Made by a program: the position numbers and the translations under genes
Notes under the pieces: generated by a model
What the model was told of the DNA's origin: nothing
Databases searched by the model: none
What the model saw: the letters and a program-made list of their open reading frames with translations, nothing else
NCBI GenBank assembly: GCA_016763715.1
Contig: JAESTG010000267.1
Span: 1 to 6,102 of the forward strand
Length of the DNA: 6,102 nt
Direction: 5' to 3'
Source: Flavobacteriaceae bacterium
GTDB lineage: Bacteria > Bacteroidota > Bacteroidia > Flavobacteriales > Flavobacteriaceae
Part shown: positions 1 through 5,308 of the stretch, one piece after another
How positions within the stretch are numbered: position 1 is the first letter of the stretch
Layout: the number at the start of each line of letters is the position of its first letter

Positions 1-934
1 TATTGGTTACTCCAGCTTTCTGATATTCTGAAACTCGTTTTTCAAAGAAGTTTGTTTTTCCTTGTAACGAAATCATATCCATAAAGTCGAATGGATTGCT
101 GGTGTTGTATTCTTTCTCACATTCCAATTCTACTAAGAGACGGTCTGTAACAAACTCCAAATATTGGGTCATTAAAACTGAGTTCATCCCAATTAAACTT
201 GCAGGGAGGGATTCTGTAATAAACTCGCGTTCAATATTTAATGCATCCACAATAATACTGCGAATACGTTCTTTTGGAACTTTATTGACTAAGTGATGGT
301 TGTGTAAGTGCACAGCAAAATCACAATGTACACCTTCATCACGAGAAATTAATTCATTGGAAAAAGTCAAGCCTGGCATAAGACCACGCTTTTTTAACCA
401 GAAAATAGAACAGAATGCCCCTGAAAAGAAAATCCCCTCTACCGCAGCAAAAGCGATAAGGCGTTCTGCAAAACTTGGACTATCTATCCATTGTAGTGCC
501 CAATCTGCTTTCTTTTTAATCGCAGGAAAATTATCTATTGCTCTAAAAAGTTTTCCTTTTTCTTTATCATCCTTAACGTAGGTATCGATAAGCAAGGAAT
601 AAGTTTCGCTATGAATATTTTCCATCATAATCTGGAATCCATAGAAAAATTTAGCTTCACTATACTGAACTTCATTTACAAAATTCTCTGCTAAATTTTC
701 GTTTACGATTCCATCACTAGCTGCGAAAAAGGCCAAAATGTGTTTGATGAAATAACGCTCATCCTCATTTAGTTTTTCTGACCAATCGGTCAAATCTTGA
801 TGTAGATCAATCTCTTCTGCAGTCCAAAAACTGGCTTCAGATTTTTTGTACCAATCCCAAATATCATGATGTTGTATTGGGAAAATTACAAATCTGTCTT
901 TATTTTCGGCTAAAATTGGCTCTACTTCCTTCAT
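1..934 (-). CDS. nrdB: Ribonucleoside-diphosphate reductase, R2 (beta) subunit, C-terminus cut by window edge
   Basis: This is the small subunit of class I ribonucleotide reductase. It holds the diiron-tyrosyl radical that the large subunit NrdA uses to reduce ribonucleoside diphosphates to deoxy forms in the cytoplasm. 311 codons are visible, and the stop and probably only the last few residues lie outside. Metal ligands can be placed by spacing: D74, E105, H108 (in MENIHSE), E166 ([11 protein letters not shown]), E200 and H203 ([10 protein letters not shown]). The radical tyrosine is Y112, seven residues after E105. W37 in SFWTAEE sits near the electron-transfer tryptophan position. The motifs [19 protein letters not shown] and [10 protein letters not shown] make it strongly eukaryote-like rather than like E. 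coli R2. The ATG at 934 is the first one after an in-frame TGA and fits the family start; AAGGA lies just upstream but may be chance. The gene is separated from the lipoprotein gene by a terminator, so it should have its own promoter within 935-1341. nrdA is expected beyond the left edge but is not visible. Confidence 0.97.
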   Translation of the reverse strand, partial: MKEVEPILAENKDRFVIFPIQHHDIWDWYKKSEASFWTAEEIDLHQDLTDWSEKLNEDERYFIKHILAFFAASDGIVNENLAENFVNEVQYSEAKFFYGFQIMMENIHSETYSLLIDTYVKDDKEKGKLFRAIDNFPAIKKKADWALQWIDSPSFAERLIAFAAVEGIFFSGAFCSIFWLKKRGLMPGLTFSNELISRDEGVHCDFAVHLHNHHLVNKVPKERIRSIIVDALNIEREFITESLPASLIGMNSVLMTQYLEFVTDRLLVELECEKEYNTSNPFDFMDMISLQGKTNFFEKRVSEYQKAGVTN

Positions 935-1029
935 TGTCCTTCGTTTTAGTTTTTCTGAATTATTTCATATTACTAGGGACTAACAAATATGAAAAAAATA
1001 GCGACGCTTTTGAGAAAAATACCTTTAAG

Positions 1030-1051
1030 GTTTTCAACAAAGTTTTCAACA
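1030..1051 (+). repeat. Direct repeat of GTTTTCAACA, two copies 12 bp apart
   Basis: GTTTTCAACA occurs at 1030-1039 and again at 1042-1051. A third TTTTCAACA is at 1245-1253, an inverted GTTGAAAAC is at 1163-1171, and a looser TTATGAACA is at 1139-1147. TTTTCAACA differs from the classical DnaA box TTATCCACA at two of nine positions, so these may be DnaA-type boxes or sites for another repressor. They lie 95 to 320 bp upstream of the nrdB start codon. Confidence 0.55.
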
Positions 1052-1112
1052 TATAGATAGAACCATTGTTATTATCATTTTGTTAAAATACATATTTAAT
1101 ATATTGATTTTC

Positions 1113-1130
1113 AGGTATTTAAATATACCT
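1113..1130. repeat. 18-bp imperfect palindrome AGGTATTTAAATATACCT
   Basis: The outer arms AGGTAT and ATACCT are perfectly complementary, and seven of the nine base pairs of the full palindrome match. It sits in the most AT-rich part of the nrdB upstream region, between the two groups of TTTTCAACA-type motifs. It could be an operator for a dimeric regulator. It does not match the NrdR box consensus well enough to be called one. Confidence 0.4.
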
Positions 1131-1193
1131 CAACAGGGTTATGAACAATTAAAACATTTGTCGTTGAAAACCCTATCCGAACGCCATTCCACA

Positions 1194-1206
1194 GTAGTTA
1201 AACTAC
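1194..1206. repeat. 13-bp perfect palindrome GTAGTTAAACTAC
   Basis: Six-base arms GTAGTT and AACTAC flank a single A. The last base of the palindrome is the first base of the adjoining 11-bp tandem repeat, so the two structures form one compact block. The size and symmetry suit a dimeric DNA-binding protein, but no known operator was recognised. Confidence 0.45.
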
Positions 1207-1228
1207 GTTTTCGTAACGTTTTCGTAAC
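1206..1228 (+). repeat. Tandem 11-bp repeat CGTTTTCGTAA, two perfect copies
   Basis: CGTTTTCGTAA at 1206-1216 is repeated exactly at 1217-1227, and one further base (C) continues the pattern. The 11-bp period is close to one helical turn, so two bound proteins would lie on the same face of the DNA. The core GTTTTCGTAAC resembles the nearby GTTTTCAAC motif with a two-base insertion, which suggests a related family of sites. It lies about 270-295 bp upstream of the nrdB start codon. Confidence 0.6.
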
Positions 1229-1341
1229 ACCCTCATAACATCATTTTTCAACAAATTTGCAGGCTAACTTTTTTCATATTTTATTTAAAAAAAGTCATAT
1301 TTCATTATTTTTTCTGAAAAATGATTAAAAAAACAGCTTGT

Positions 1342-1377
1342 AAAAAAAATCCCCCTTGTTTTAATGAAGGTGGATTT
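1342..1377 (-). terminator. Intrinsic terminator of the lipoprotein gene
   Basis: Read on the minus strand, an 11-bp stem (1377-1367 with 1357-1347, ten pairs matched, one C/T mismatch) closes a nine-base loop. It runs straight into eight T residues (1349-1342). It begins 23 bases after the TAA stop of the gene at 1401-2003. This is the clearest terminator in the window and separates that gene from nrdB. Confidence 0.88.
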
Positions 1378-1400
1378 CTCAATTATATTTTTTTATCTTT

Positions 1401-2003
1401 TTAAGAACCTAAATCTTCCATGTCCAATTGGTCAATTGCACTCCAAGTTTCGTCCAAATCCATATTTGTACCTGTTGCATTCATATAAAAACGATTTCCA
1501 TGAAAAAACTGGATTGAACTTCTATTATTATTCTTTCGATACTCTTCAATTGCTTTCATTCCATCCTTCTTCACGGTACGTTTTGTTTTGTATTCATCTT
1601 CTTCTTCAAAATCTTGAGAAAATAAAATACGCATCCCTGCCGTAGCCGCAGCACCAACTTCTCCTGCGCCATCCATCACTTCAATTCTAAATTTTTTGGA
1701 TTTGTCCTCTGTCGCATAAGTGGCTTCAATCATCGCAATTTGCAGGAAAGACCCTTGCCCTGCCTTGTAGGCAATTCGTTTCATACCATTAATCTCATCT
1801 GGCAACCAAGCTTTTAATTGGGCATTGGTAAGCGGTGTTACTTGTTGCAGTTGTTCAATATCTTTCTGCATATTGCTAATTTCCTTCACCGCCTCCTTGG
1901 TGTTAGAGATAGTTTGCTTGGCTTCTTTAATTTTTTTTGTTACTGGATTCTCGCAAGACATACATATAGTCACAGCGAAAATAATCATTACAATTTTCTT
2001 CAT
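1401..2003 (-). CDS. Predicted lipoprotein of unknown function, 200 residues
   Basis: I do not recognise a named family. The N-terminus MKKIVMIIFAVTICMSC looks like a lipoprotein signal: a Lys-Lys start, a hydrophobic stretch at 4-15 and Cys17 as the likely lipid-carrying residue. The preceding residues CMS make a weaker lipobox than the usual L-(A/S)-(G/A)-C. Residues 22-55 are rich in Lys, Glu and Gln and are probably a helix or short coiled coil. A folded domain follows (about 62-198) with LPDEINGMKR, an ATYATED strand, VMDGAGEVGAAA, an acidic stretch FEEEDEY near 132-138, and a C-terminal GNRFYMNATG strand followed by a helix. There are no cysteines after Cys17. It is probably anchored to the inner or outer membrane facing the periplasm. 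It appears to be transcribed alone: a terminator follows it and 209 bases separate it from the gene upstream. The ATG at 2003 is set by the signal peptide. Confidence 0.85.
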   Translation of the reverse strand: MKKIVMIIFAVTICMSCENPVTKKIKEAKQTISNTKEAVKEISNMQKDIEQLQQVTPLTNAQLKAWLPDEINGMKRIAYKAGQGSFLQIAMIEATYATEDKSKKFRIEVMDGAGEVGAAATAGMRILFSQDFEEEDEYKTKRTVKKDGMKAIEEYRKNNNRSSIQFFHGNRFYMNATGTNMDLDETWSAIDQLDMEDLGS

Positions 2004-2029
2004 AATTAGATGTTTAGTGTTTGTATTAA

Positions 2030-2063
2030 CAAGACTAATTTAGTGAATACCATTGATTATCAA
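2030..2063 (-). promoter_or_regulatory. Weak promoter candidate for the lipoprotein gene
   Basis: On the minus strand TAGTCTTG (2037-2030) matches the Bacteroidota -7 element TAnnTTTG at all but one fixed position. A TTG (2063-2061) lies 23 bp upstream, at the long end of the spacing known for flavobacteria. It would give a leader of about 20 nt. The -33 part falls inside the ATTGATTATCAAT palindrome, which would suit an operator. Confidence 0.3.
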
Positions 2064-2083
2064 TAATTAAAAAATATTCACTA
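2041..2083. repeat. Nested inverted repeat upstream of the lipoprotein gene
   Basis: Outer arms TAGTGAATA (2041-2049) and TATTCACTA (2075-2083) are perfect 9-bp complements 25 bases apart. Between them is a second palindrome, ATTGATTATCAAT (2052-2064), with perfect 6-bp arms around one T. It lies 38-80 bases upstream of the lipoprotein start codon and overlaps its candidate -33 site. It is not followed by a T-run, so it is more likely an operator or RNA structure than a terminator. Confidence 0.6.
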
Positions 2084-2212
2084 CTCATCTCACACTATGT
2101 AATAATGCCAAACAAACGGTTATCAAGAAGAATAGGGCGCTTTACTACTTTTAGAATTAAAGTAATTTTTCCCACGCTAACATATTAATTTTCACTTCGG
2201 CTAAAAGAAAAG

Positions 2213-2779
2213 CTATTGCATTTCCAAAGCTATTTTTTCCAGTTGTGCATACCAATTCTCACCAAATTTTCGAATGAGCGCATCCTTCACAAACTTATAG
2301 ACAGGCACCTTAAGTGATGCTCCTAAAGTACAAGCATCATTACAAATAGGCCATTTGTGATAATTAACTGCAGCAAACTCGCTGTAGTCCTGCACACGAA
2401 CAGGATACAAATGACACGAAATAGGCTTTCTGAAATTCACTTCTCCTGCATTAAAAGCATCCTCAATACCACACCCAGCAGTTCCATTATCCGAAAAAGT
2501 TACGTAAGCACATTCCTTACCATCCACCAATGGGGTTTCCAGTTCGTCCAAATCACTTACAATATGCGTTCCTTGAGCTTCAATAGCTGCAATACCTTCT
2601 GATCGAAGAAAGGGTTTTACTTTAATGTATATTTCCTTCAAAACACCAACCTCATCTTCAGTTACTGGAGCACCAGCTTCCCCTGCAATACAGCATTCAC
2701 CTTTGCAGGTACTCAAATTACAAACAAAATCCTTTTCGATGAGATCTTCAGAAACAATGGTTTTCCCTAATTGAAACAT
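2213..2779 (-). CDS. DUF3109 family cysteine-rich protein, 188 residues
   Basis: The protein matches the DUF3109 family, common in Bacteroidota and without a demonstrated function. It is full length (about 190 residues is usual) and cytoplasmic, with no signal peptide. Nine cysteines fall in the family's motifs: C20, C25, C29 and C30 in CNLSTCKGECC, C90 in GKECAYV, C103 in AGCGI, C122 in KPISCHLYPVR, and C146 and C150 in CNDAC. The pattern recalls the YkgJ-type CxxxCxxCC proteins and suggests a bound zinc ion or iron-sulfur cluster; this is inferred, not known. The start MFQLGKTIVS is the family's usual N-terminus, which supports the ATG at 2779. That ATG lies only four bases after a perfect TATATTTG element, so the mRNA may be leaderless. 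It is divergent from the MarC-family gene. My recollection is that DUF3109 genes often lie near ribonucleotide reductase genes in flavobacteria, and here nrdB is one gene away. Confidence 0.93.
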   Translation of the reverse strand: MFQLGKTIVSEDLIEKDFVCNLSTCKGECCIAGEAGAPVTEDEVGVLKEIYIKVKPFLRSEGIAAIEAQGTHIVSDLDELETPLVDGKECAYVTFSDNGTAGCGIEDAFNAGEVNFRKPISCHLYPVRVQDYSEFAAVNYHKWPICNDACTLGASLKVPVYKFVKDALIRKFGENWYAQLEKIALEMQ

Positions 2780-2783
2780 GTGG

Positions 2784-2791
2784 CAAATATA
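2784..2791 (-). promoter_or_regulatory. -7 promoter element TATATTTG of the DUF3109 gene
   Basis: This is a perfect match to the Bacteroidota TAnnTTTG element and is followed by C, as preferred. Only four bases separate it from the ATG at 2779, so transcription would start at or next to the start codon. No clear TTG -33 partner is seen at the usual distance; the upstream sequence is TTCTTCTG. Confidence 0.5.
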
Positions 2792-2842
2792 ACGGGTTTT
2801 TTCAGAAGAAATAGAATTTGGAGAAAGTGCAACAAAACGTCA

Positions 2843-2869
2843 TTGCATCAAATTTATTAGCTAATTTTG
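2843..2869 (+). promoter_or_regulatory. Promoter of the MarC-family gene
   Basis: TTG at 2843-2845 and TAATTTTG at 2862-2869 match the flavobacterial -33 and -7 elements. The spacer is 16 bp, about one base shorter than the common range. The -7 element is exact and is followed by C. Transcription would start near 2874-2876, leaving a leader of about 13-15 nt before the ATG at 2889. The leader has no Shine-Dalgarno sequence and is AT-rich, as is normal for the phylum. Confidence 0.6.
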
Positions 2870-2888
2870 CATTTTAAAATCTAATTTA

Positions 2889-3470
2889 ATGGAATTCAAT
2901 TTAAAGGAAATAGGAACGGCAACCATGGTGCTATTTGCAGTAATTGATATTATTGGAAGTATTCCCATTGTGATTGCGCTACGTGACAAAGTAGGTCATA
3001 TTAAAAGTGGGCGTGCTACAATTATCGCTGCGATTGTTATGATCGTTTTTCTCTTCCTCGGAGAGGAAATCTTAAAACTAATAGGAATTAACGTGAATGA
3101 ATTTGCAGTTGCAGGGGCATTTATACTATTCTTTATAGCCATTGAAATGATCCTGAACATTACACTCTTCAAAGATGATGATGATGGTCCAGAAATGGCC
3201 AGTGTATTTCCAATTGCGTTCCCAATTGTAGCTGGACCAGGAAGTTTAACTACACTGTTAGCCTTAAGAGCAGAGTATAATATTGAGAATATTATTGTAG
3301 CAATAGTTGCCAATATCTTCATAGTTTACATTGTATTAAAAACTTCTGGAAAATTACAGCGTATCTTGGGTAAAGGAGGAATTGCCATTATAAAAAAGAT
3401 TTTTGGTGTAATTTTGTTGGCCATTGCTGTCAAACTATTTACTTCTAATATTCAAGAATTGTTTAACTAA
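2889..3470 (+). CDS. MarC family integral membrane protein
   Basis: This is an inner-membrane protein of the MarC family, whose transport substrate and role remain unproven; the original link of E. coli MarC to antibiotic resistance was not upheld. At 193 residues it is near the family's usual length. Six hydrophobic segments are visible, at about 9-31, 42-60, 70-92, 105-126, 134-151 and 165-184. Family marks are the N-terminal FAVIDIIGSIPI, the re-entrant-like VFPIAFPIVAGPGSLTTLL around 106-124, and the C-terminal IFGVILLAIAVKLF. An unusual run of four aspartates (96-99) lies in the loop before the fourth segment. It has its own promoter and is divergent from the DUF3109 gene. The 67-residue gene follows after 29 bases, with a hairpin between the two. 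The ATG at 2889 places the first membrane segment where the family expects it. Confidence 0.94.
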   Translation: MEFNLKEIGTATMVLFAVIDIIGSIPIVIALRDKVGHIKSGRATIIAAIVMIVFLFLGEEILKLIGINVNEFAVAGAFILFFIAIEMILNITLFKDDDDGPEMASVFPIAFPIVAGPGSLTTLLALRAEYNIENIIVAIVANIFIVYIVLKTSGKLQRILGKGGIAIIKKIFGVILLAIAVKLFTSNIQELFN

Positions 3471-3475
3471 TAGCT

Positions 3476-3491
3476 ACCGGGCTATCCCGGT
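3476..3491 (+). repeat. GC-rich hairpin ACCGGG-CTAT-CCCGGT between the two plus-strand genes
   Basis: A perfect 6-bp stem with a four-base loop fills most of the 29-base gap after the MarC-family stop codon. It is followed by TTTAAAC, a T-run too short for a strong terminator. It could act as a partial terminator, lowering expression of the next gene, or as a 3'-end stabiliser of the first. It is framed by GTTTAACTAAT (3461-3471) and GTTTAAACTAAT (3490-3501), an 11-of-12 direct repeat. Confidence 0.55.
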
Positions 3492-3499
3492 TTAAACTA

Positions 3500-3703
3500 A
3501 TGAAAATTCTAATCTATATTTTGATGATTGCTGGTCTTGGCCTTGTTGTTTTTAATGCAAGCAAATTAGACCTTGAAAATCCCTTTTTAGGAGATAGTGC
3601 TGTAGCTGCAATTGGTATTTTGGCTGCTGCCTGTGCTGTGCTTTTGATGGTGATTCTTCAAATATCCTTGAAGGTAAAGGGGCGCAAAAAACAAAAGCCT
3701 TAA
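3500..3703 (+). CDS. Small two-helix membrane protein of unknown function, 67 residues
   Basis: I do not recognise a family. The sequence has an N-terminal membrane helix (about 3-18, ILIYILMIAGLGLVVF), a short polar loop with LDLENPFLGD, and a second helix (about 34-58, AVAAIGILAAACAVLLMVIL). A strongly basic tail follows (KVKGRKKQKP). The positive-inside rule puts both termini in the cytoplasm and the acidic loop outside. It lies 29 bases after the MarC-family gene on the same strand and probably shares its transcript, although the hairpin between them may reduce read-through. Its stop is six bases from the stop of the convergent peptidase gene. The clean helix-loop-helix pattern and the operon position support a real gene over a chance frame. 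Confidence 0.75.
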   Translation: MKILIYILMIAGLGLVVFNASKLDLENPFLGDSAVAAIGILAAACAVLLMVILQISLKVKGRKKQKP

Positions 3704-3709
3704 CAAAAA

Positions 3710-5308
3710 TTACTCAGGAATGTTGTTGTTCTCTTCCAATTCAAAGATTTTCTGGATCATGGGGTCTCCCTCGTTAAGAAAATACTCATAGGCATTAGAC
3801 CCAAATAATTGTTGGGCAATGTTAGCTTTTAAGGCCAACTTCAATGCTTCGGTATAACCGCTAATATCAATACGGGCTTCCTCCAATCGAGAATAGGAAA
3901 GAAAATCCTCCCTCAAGGCATCATCCACTTCAAATTCGTCATCATATTCCTGAAGCGTAAGACCCATAAAGTCTGCACGATTGGCTTCTAAATATTCAAA
4001 AACGAAGTAACTCATAAAGCCGTTACGTGTAATATAATCTAGTGTTTCGCTTTCAATACTAGTATCTTTTGGCACAAAGACATCTGGAATAATACCACCA
4101 CCACCATATACCACTTTCCCTTTTGGAGTAATGAATCTTAATGAATCGGAAACCTTAATACTATCTGCACTAATCATTTCACCATTTCGATATCGGTTTT
4201 CATAATCACTATAATAGGTGCCGTTTCCATTTCCATATGGCCGCTGAATGGAACGCCCTGTTGGCGTATAATAGCGTGCAATTGTAAGGCGTACTGCGCT
4301 ACCATCACCTAAGGCCATTTCACGCTGCACTAATCCTTTACCAAAAGAGCGTCGTCCTACAATGGTTCCTCTATCGTTATCCTGAAGAGCTCCTGCTACA
4401 ATCTCACTGGCAGAAGCAGAATTTTCATTAATAAGTACGTAAAGTTTTCTATTTTCAAATTCACCACGCCTAGTTGCATATGTGAAATTTTCGTCCCCAC
4501 TTTTATTTCGGGTGATAAGCACTAATTTATCATCTTCCAAAAACTCATCAACAATCCGCTCGGCAGTTGAAATATAGCCTCCTGGATTATCCCTCAAATC
4601 TAACACCAAAGTCGTAAGGTCATCGTCGTCCAACGATTCCAACGCTTTTTTAAATTCAGTATAAGTGGTTTCAGAAAAACGATTCACCTTTATATAACCA
4701 ATAGCATCAGTCAACTTATAAGATGCGTCCACACTAACTAGGGGAACTCGTTTTCTTTTCAATTTAAAATCGAGTAGGTTTTTTTCGCCTTTTCGATAGA
4801 CCTTTAGTTTTACTTTTGAATTAATTTCCCCCTTCAAAAATTTGGAGATGCTGTCACGGTCAATATTCTCGCCAAATAACTTCTTGCCGTCGGCATATAA
4901 AATTCGATCTCCACCTACAATACCCGCATTAGCTGCCGGCCCGCCTTCAATAGCTCGAATTACCGCAATGGAGTCATTATAAGGATAAAAACTTATTCCT
5001 ATTCCAACAAAATTACCGCGCATATCATCGGCATTTTCTTCGTATTGATCTACTGGAATATATACAGAGTGTGGATCGAGGTTTTCAAGGATACCATTTA
5101 CTGCAACATCTACAATGCTGTCTGTGTTCACATCGTCCACATATTCGTAGTCGATATAATCTATCAATCGGTTTAATTTATCTTTCTTAGAGTTGGTGGC
5201 AAAAATCTTTTTATTCCCATCTCCGAAGTTAAGTTTTGAACCCAAAACAACCCCAGCAGCAACCGCTAGGCCCATCAATAAAGGAATATATTTCTTCGTG
5301 TTTCCCAT
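3710..5308 (-). CDS. S41 family C-terminal processing peptidase
   Basis: This is a CtpA/Prc-type serine protease that cuts envelope proteins near their C-termini, using a Ser-Lys pair. An uncleaved-looking N-terminal membrane segment (about 7-23, after KK) anchors it or exports it to the periplasm. A PDZ domain covers about 95-175 (GNFVGIGISF, GGPAANAGI, GDRIL). The protease core runs from about 195 to 355, with LRDNPGGY, NSASASEIVAGALQD and SFGKGLVQ. By motif spacing the catalytic residues are Ser299, Lys324 (25 later, as in Prc and CtpB) and Gln328. All are present, so the enzyme should be active. A C-terminal extension (about 355-532) with acidic helices is typical of Bacteroidota members; 532 residues is normal for these. 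The ATG follows the TAA of the dCMP deaminase gene with no gap, so the two are surely co-transcribed and probably translationally coupled. The 3' end meets the 67-residue gene tail to tail. The name ctpA would be reasonable but the paralogue is not certain. Confidence 0.96.
   Translation of the reverse strand: MGNTKKYIPLLMGLAVAAGVVLGSKLNFGDGNKKIFATNSKKDKLNRLIDYIDYEYVDDVNTDSIVDVAVNGILENLDPHSVYIPVDQYEENADDMRGNFVGIGISFYPYNDSIAVIRAIEGGPAANAGIVGGDRILYADGKKLFGENIDRDSISKFLKGEINSKVKLKVYRKGEKNLLDFKLKRKRVPLVSVDASYKLTDAIGYIKVNRFSETTYTEFKKALESLDDDDLTTLVLDLRDNPGGYISTAERIVDEFLEDDKLVLITRNKSGDENFTYATRRGEFENRKLYVLINENSASASEIVAGALQDNDRGTIVGRRSFGKGLVQREMALGDGSAVRLTIARYYTPTGRSIQRPYGNGNGTYYSDYENRYRNGEMISADSIKVSDSLRFITPKGKVVYGGGGIIPDVFVPKDTSIESETLDYITRNGFMSYFVFEYLEANRADFMGLTLQEYDDEFEVDDALREDFLSYSRLEEARIDISGYTEALKLALKANIAQQLFGSNAYEYFLNEGDPMIQKIFELEENNNIPE

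Larger units (their letters stand above)
935..1341. promoter_or_regulatory. Gene-free, repeat-rich control region upstream of nrdB
   Basis: About 400 bases carry no credible gene on either strand; the only open frames are short and lack coding character. The region must contain the nrdB promoter, because an intrinsic terminator closes the next gene upstream. No complete TAnnTTTG -7 element with a TTG partner was found on the minus strand. The nearest is a 7/8 match (CATATTTG) at 984-991, which would give a leader of about 45 nt. The region holds repeated TTTTCAACA-type motifs, a tandem 11-bp repeat and two palindromes, each listed separately. From about 1265 to 1350 it is almost pure A/T with A- and T-tracts at roughly helical spacing, which may make the DNA curved. 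An ACTTTTTT/AAAAAAGT inverted pair lies at 1267-1295. Regulatory function is inferred from position and repeat density, not shown. Confidence 0.6.
2004..2212. other. Gene-free spacer between the DUF3109 and lipoprotein genes
   Basis: There is no credible reading frame in this stretch. It contains the nested palindrome at 2041-2083 and a weak promoter candidate for the lipoprotein gene. A small AT-rich stem, TACTTT/AAAGTA, lies at 2146-2164 and is followed by T's on the plus strand, where no gene would use it. No convincing terminator for the DUF3109 gene was found, so read-through into the lipoprotein gene is possible. Confidence 0.5.

Noticed and set aside
96..581. Open plus-strand frames of 66 and 93 codons
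   Set aside because: They lie antisense within nrdB, whose protein is unmistakable in the minus frame; their sequences show no domain.
984..991. CATATTTG as the nrdB promoter -7 element
   Set aside because: It misses the first conserved T and has no TTG at 17-23 bp upstream; kept only as a remark.
1030..1253. CRISPR or iteron-type plasmid origin
   Set aside because: Repeats are only 9-11 bp, unevenly spaced and in both orientations, with no spacers, Rep gene or plasmid functions nearby.
1364..2043. Plus-strand frames over the lipoprotein gene
   Set aside because: They are shadows of the minus-strand gene; apparent hydrophobic runs come from antisense of Lys/Glu-rich codons.
2146..2170. Terminator for the DUF3109 gene
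   Set aside because: The TACTTT/AAAGTA stem is short, with one G-C pair, and its T-run is on the plus strand, opposite to the gene.
2996..3322. Minus-strand frame of 108 codons within the MarC-family gene
   Set aside because: It is antisense to a clear six-helix membrane protein and has no matching family features.
2889..3470. Antibiotic resistance determinant
   Set aside because: MarC-family membership does not imply resistance; the early link for E. coli MarC was not supported.
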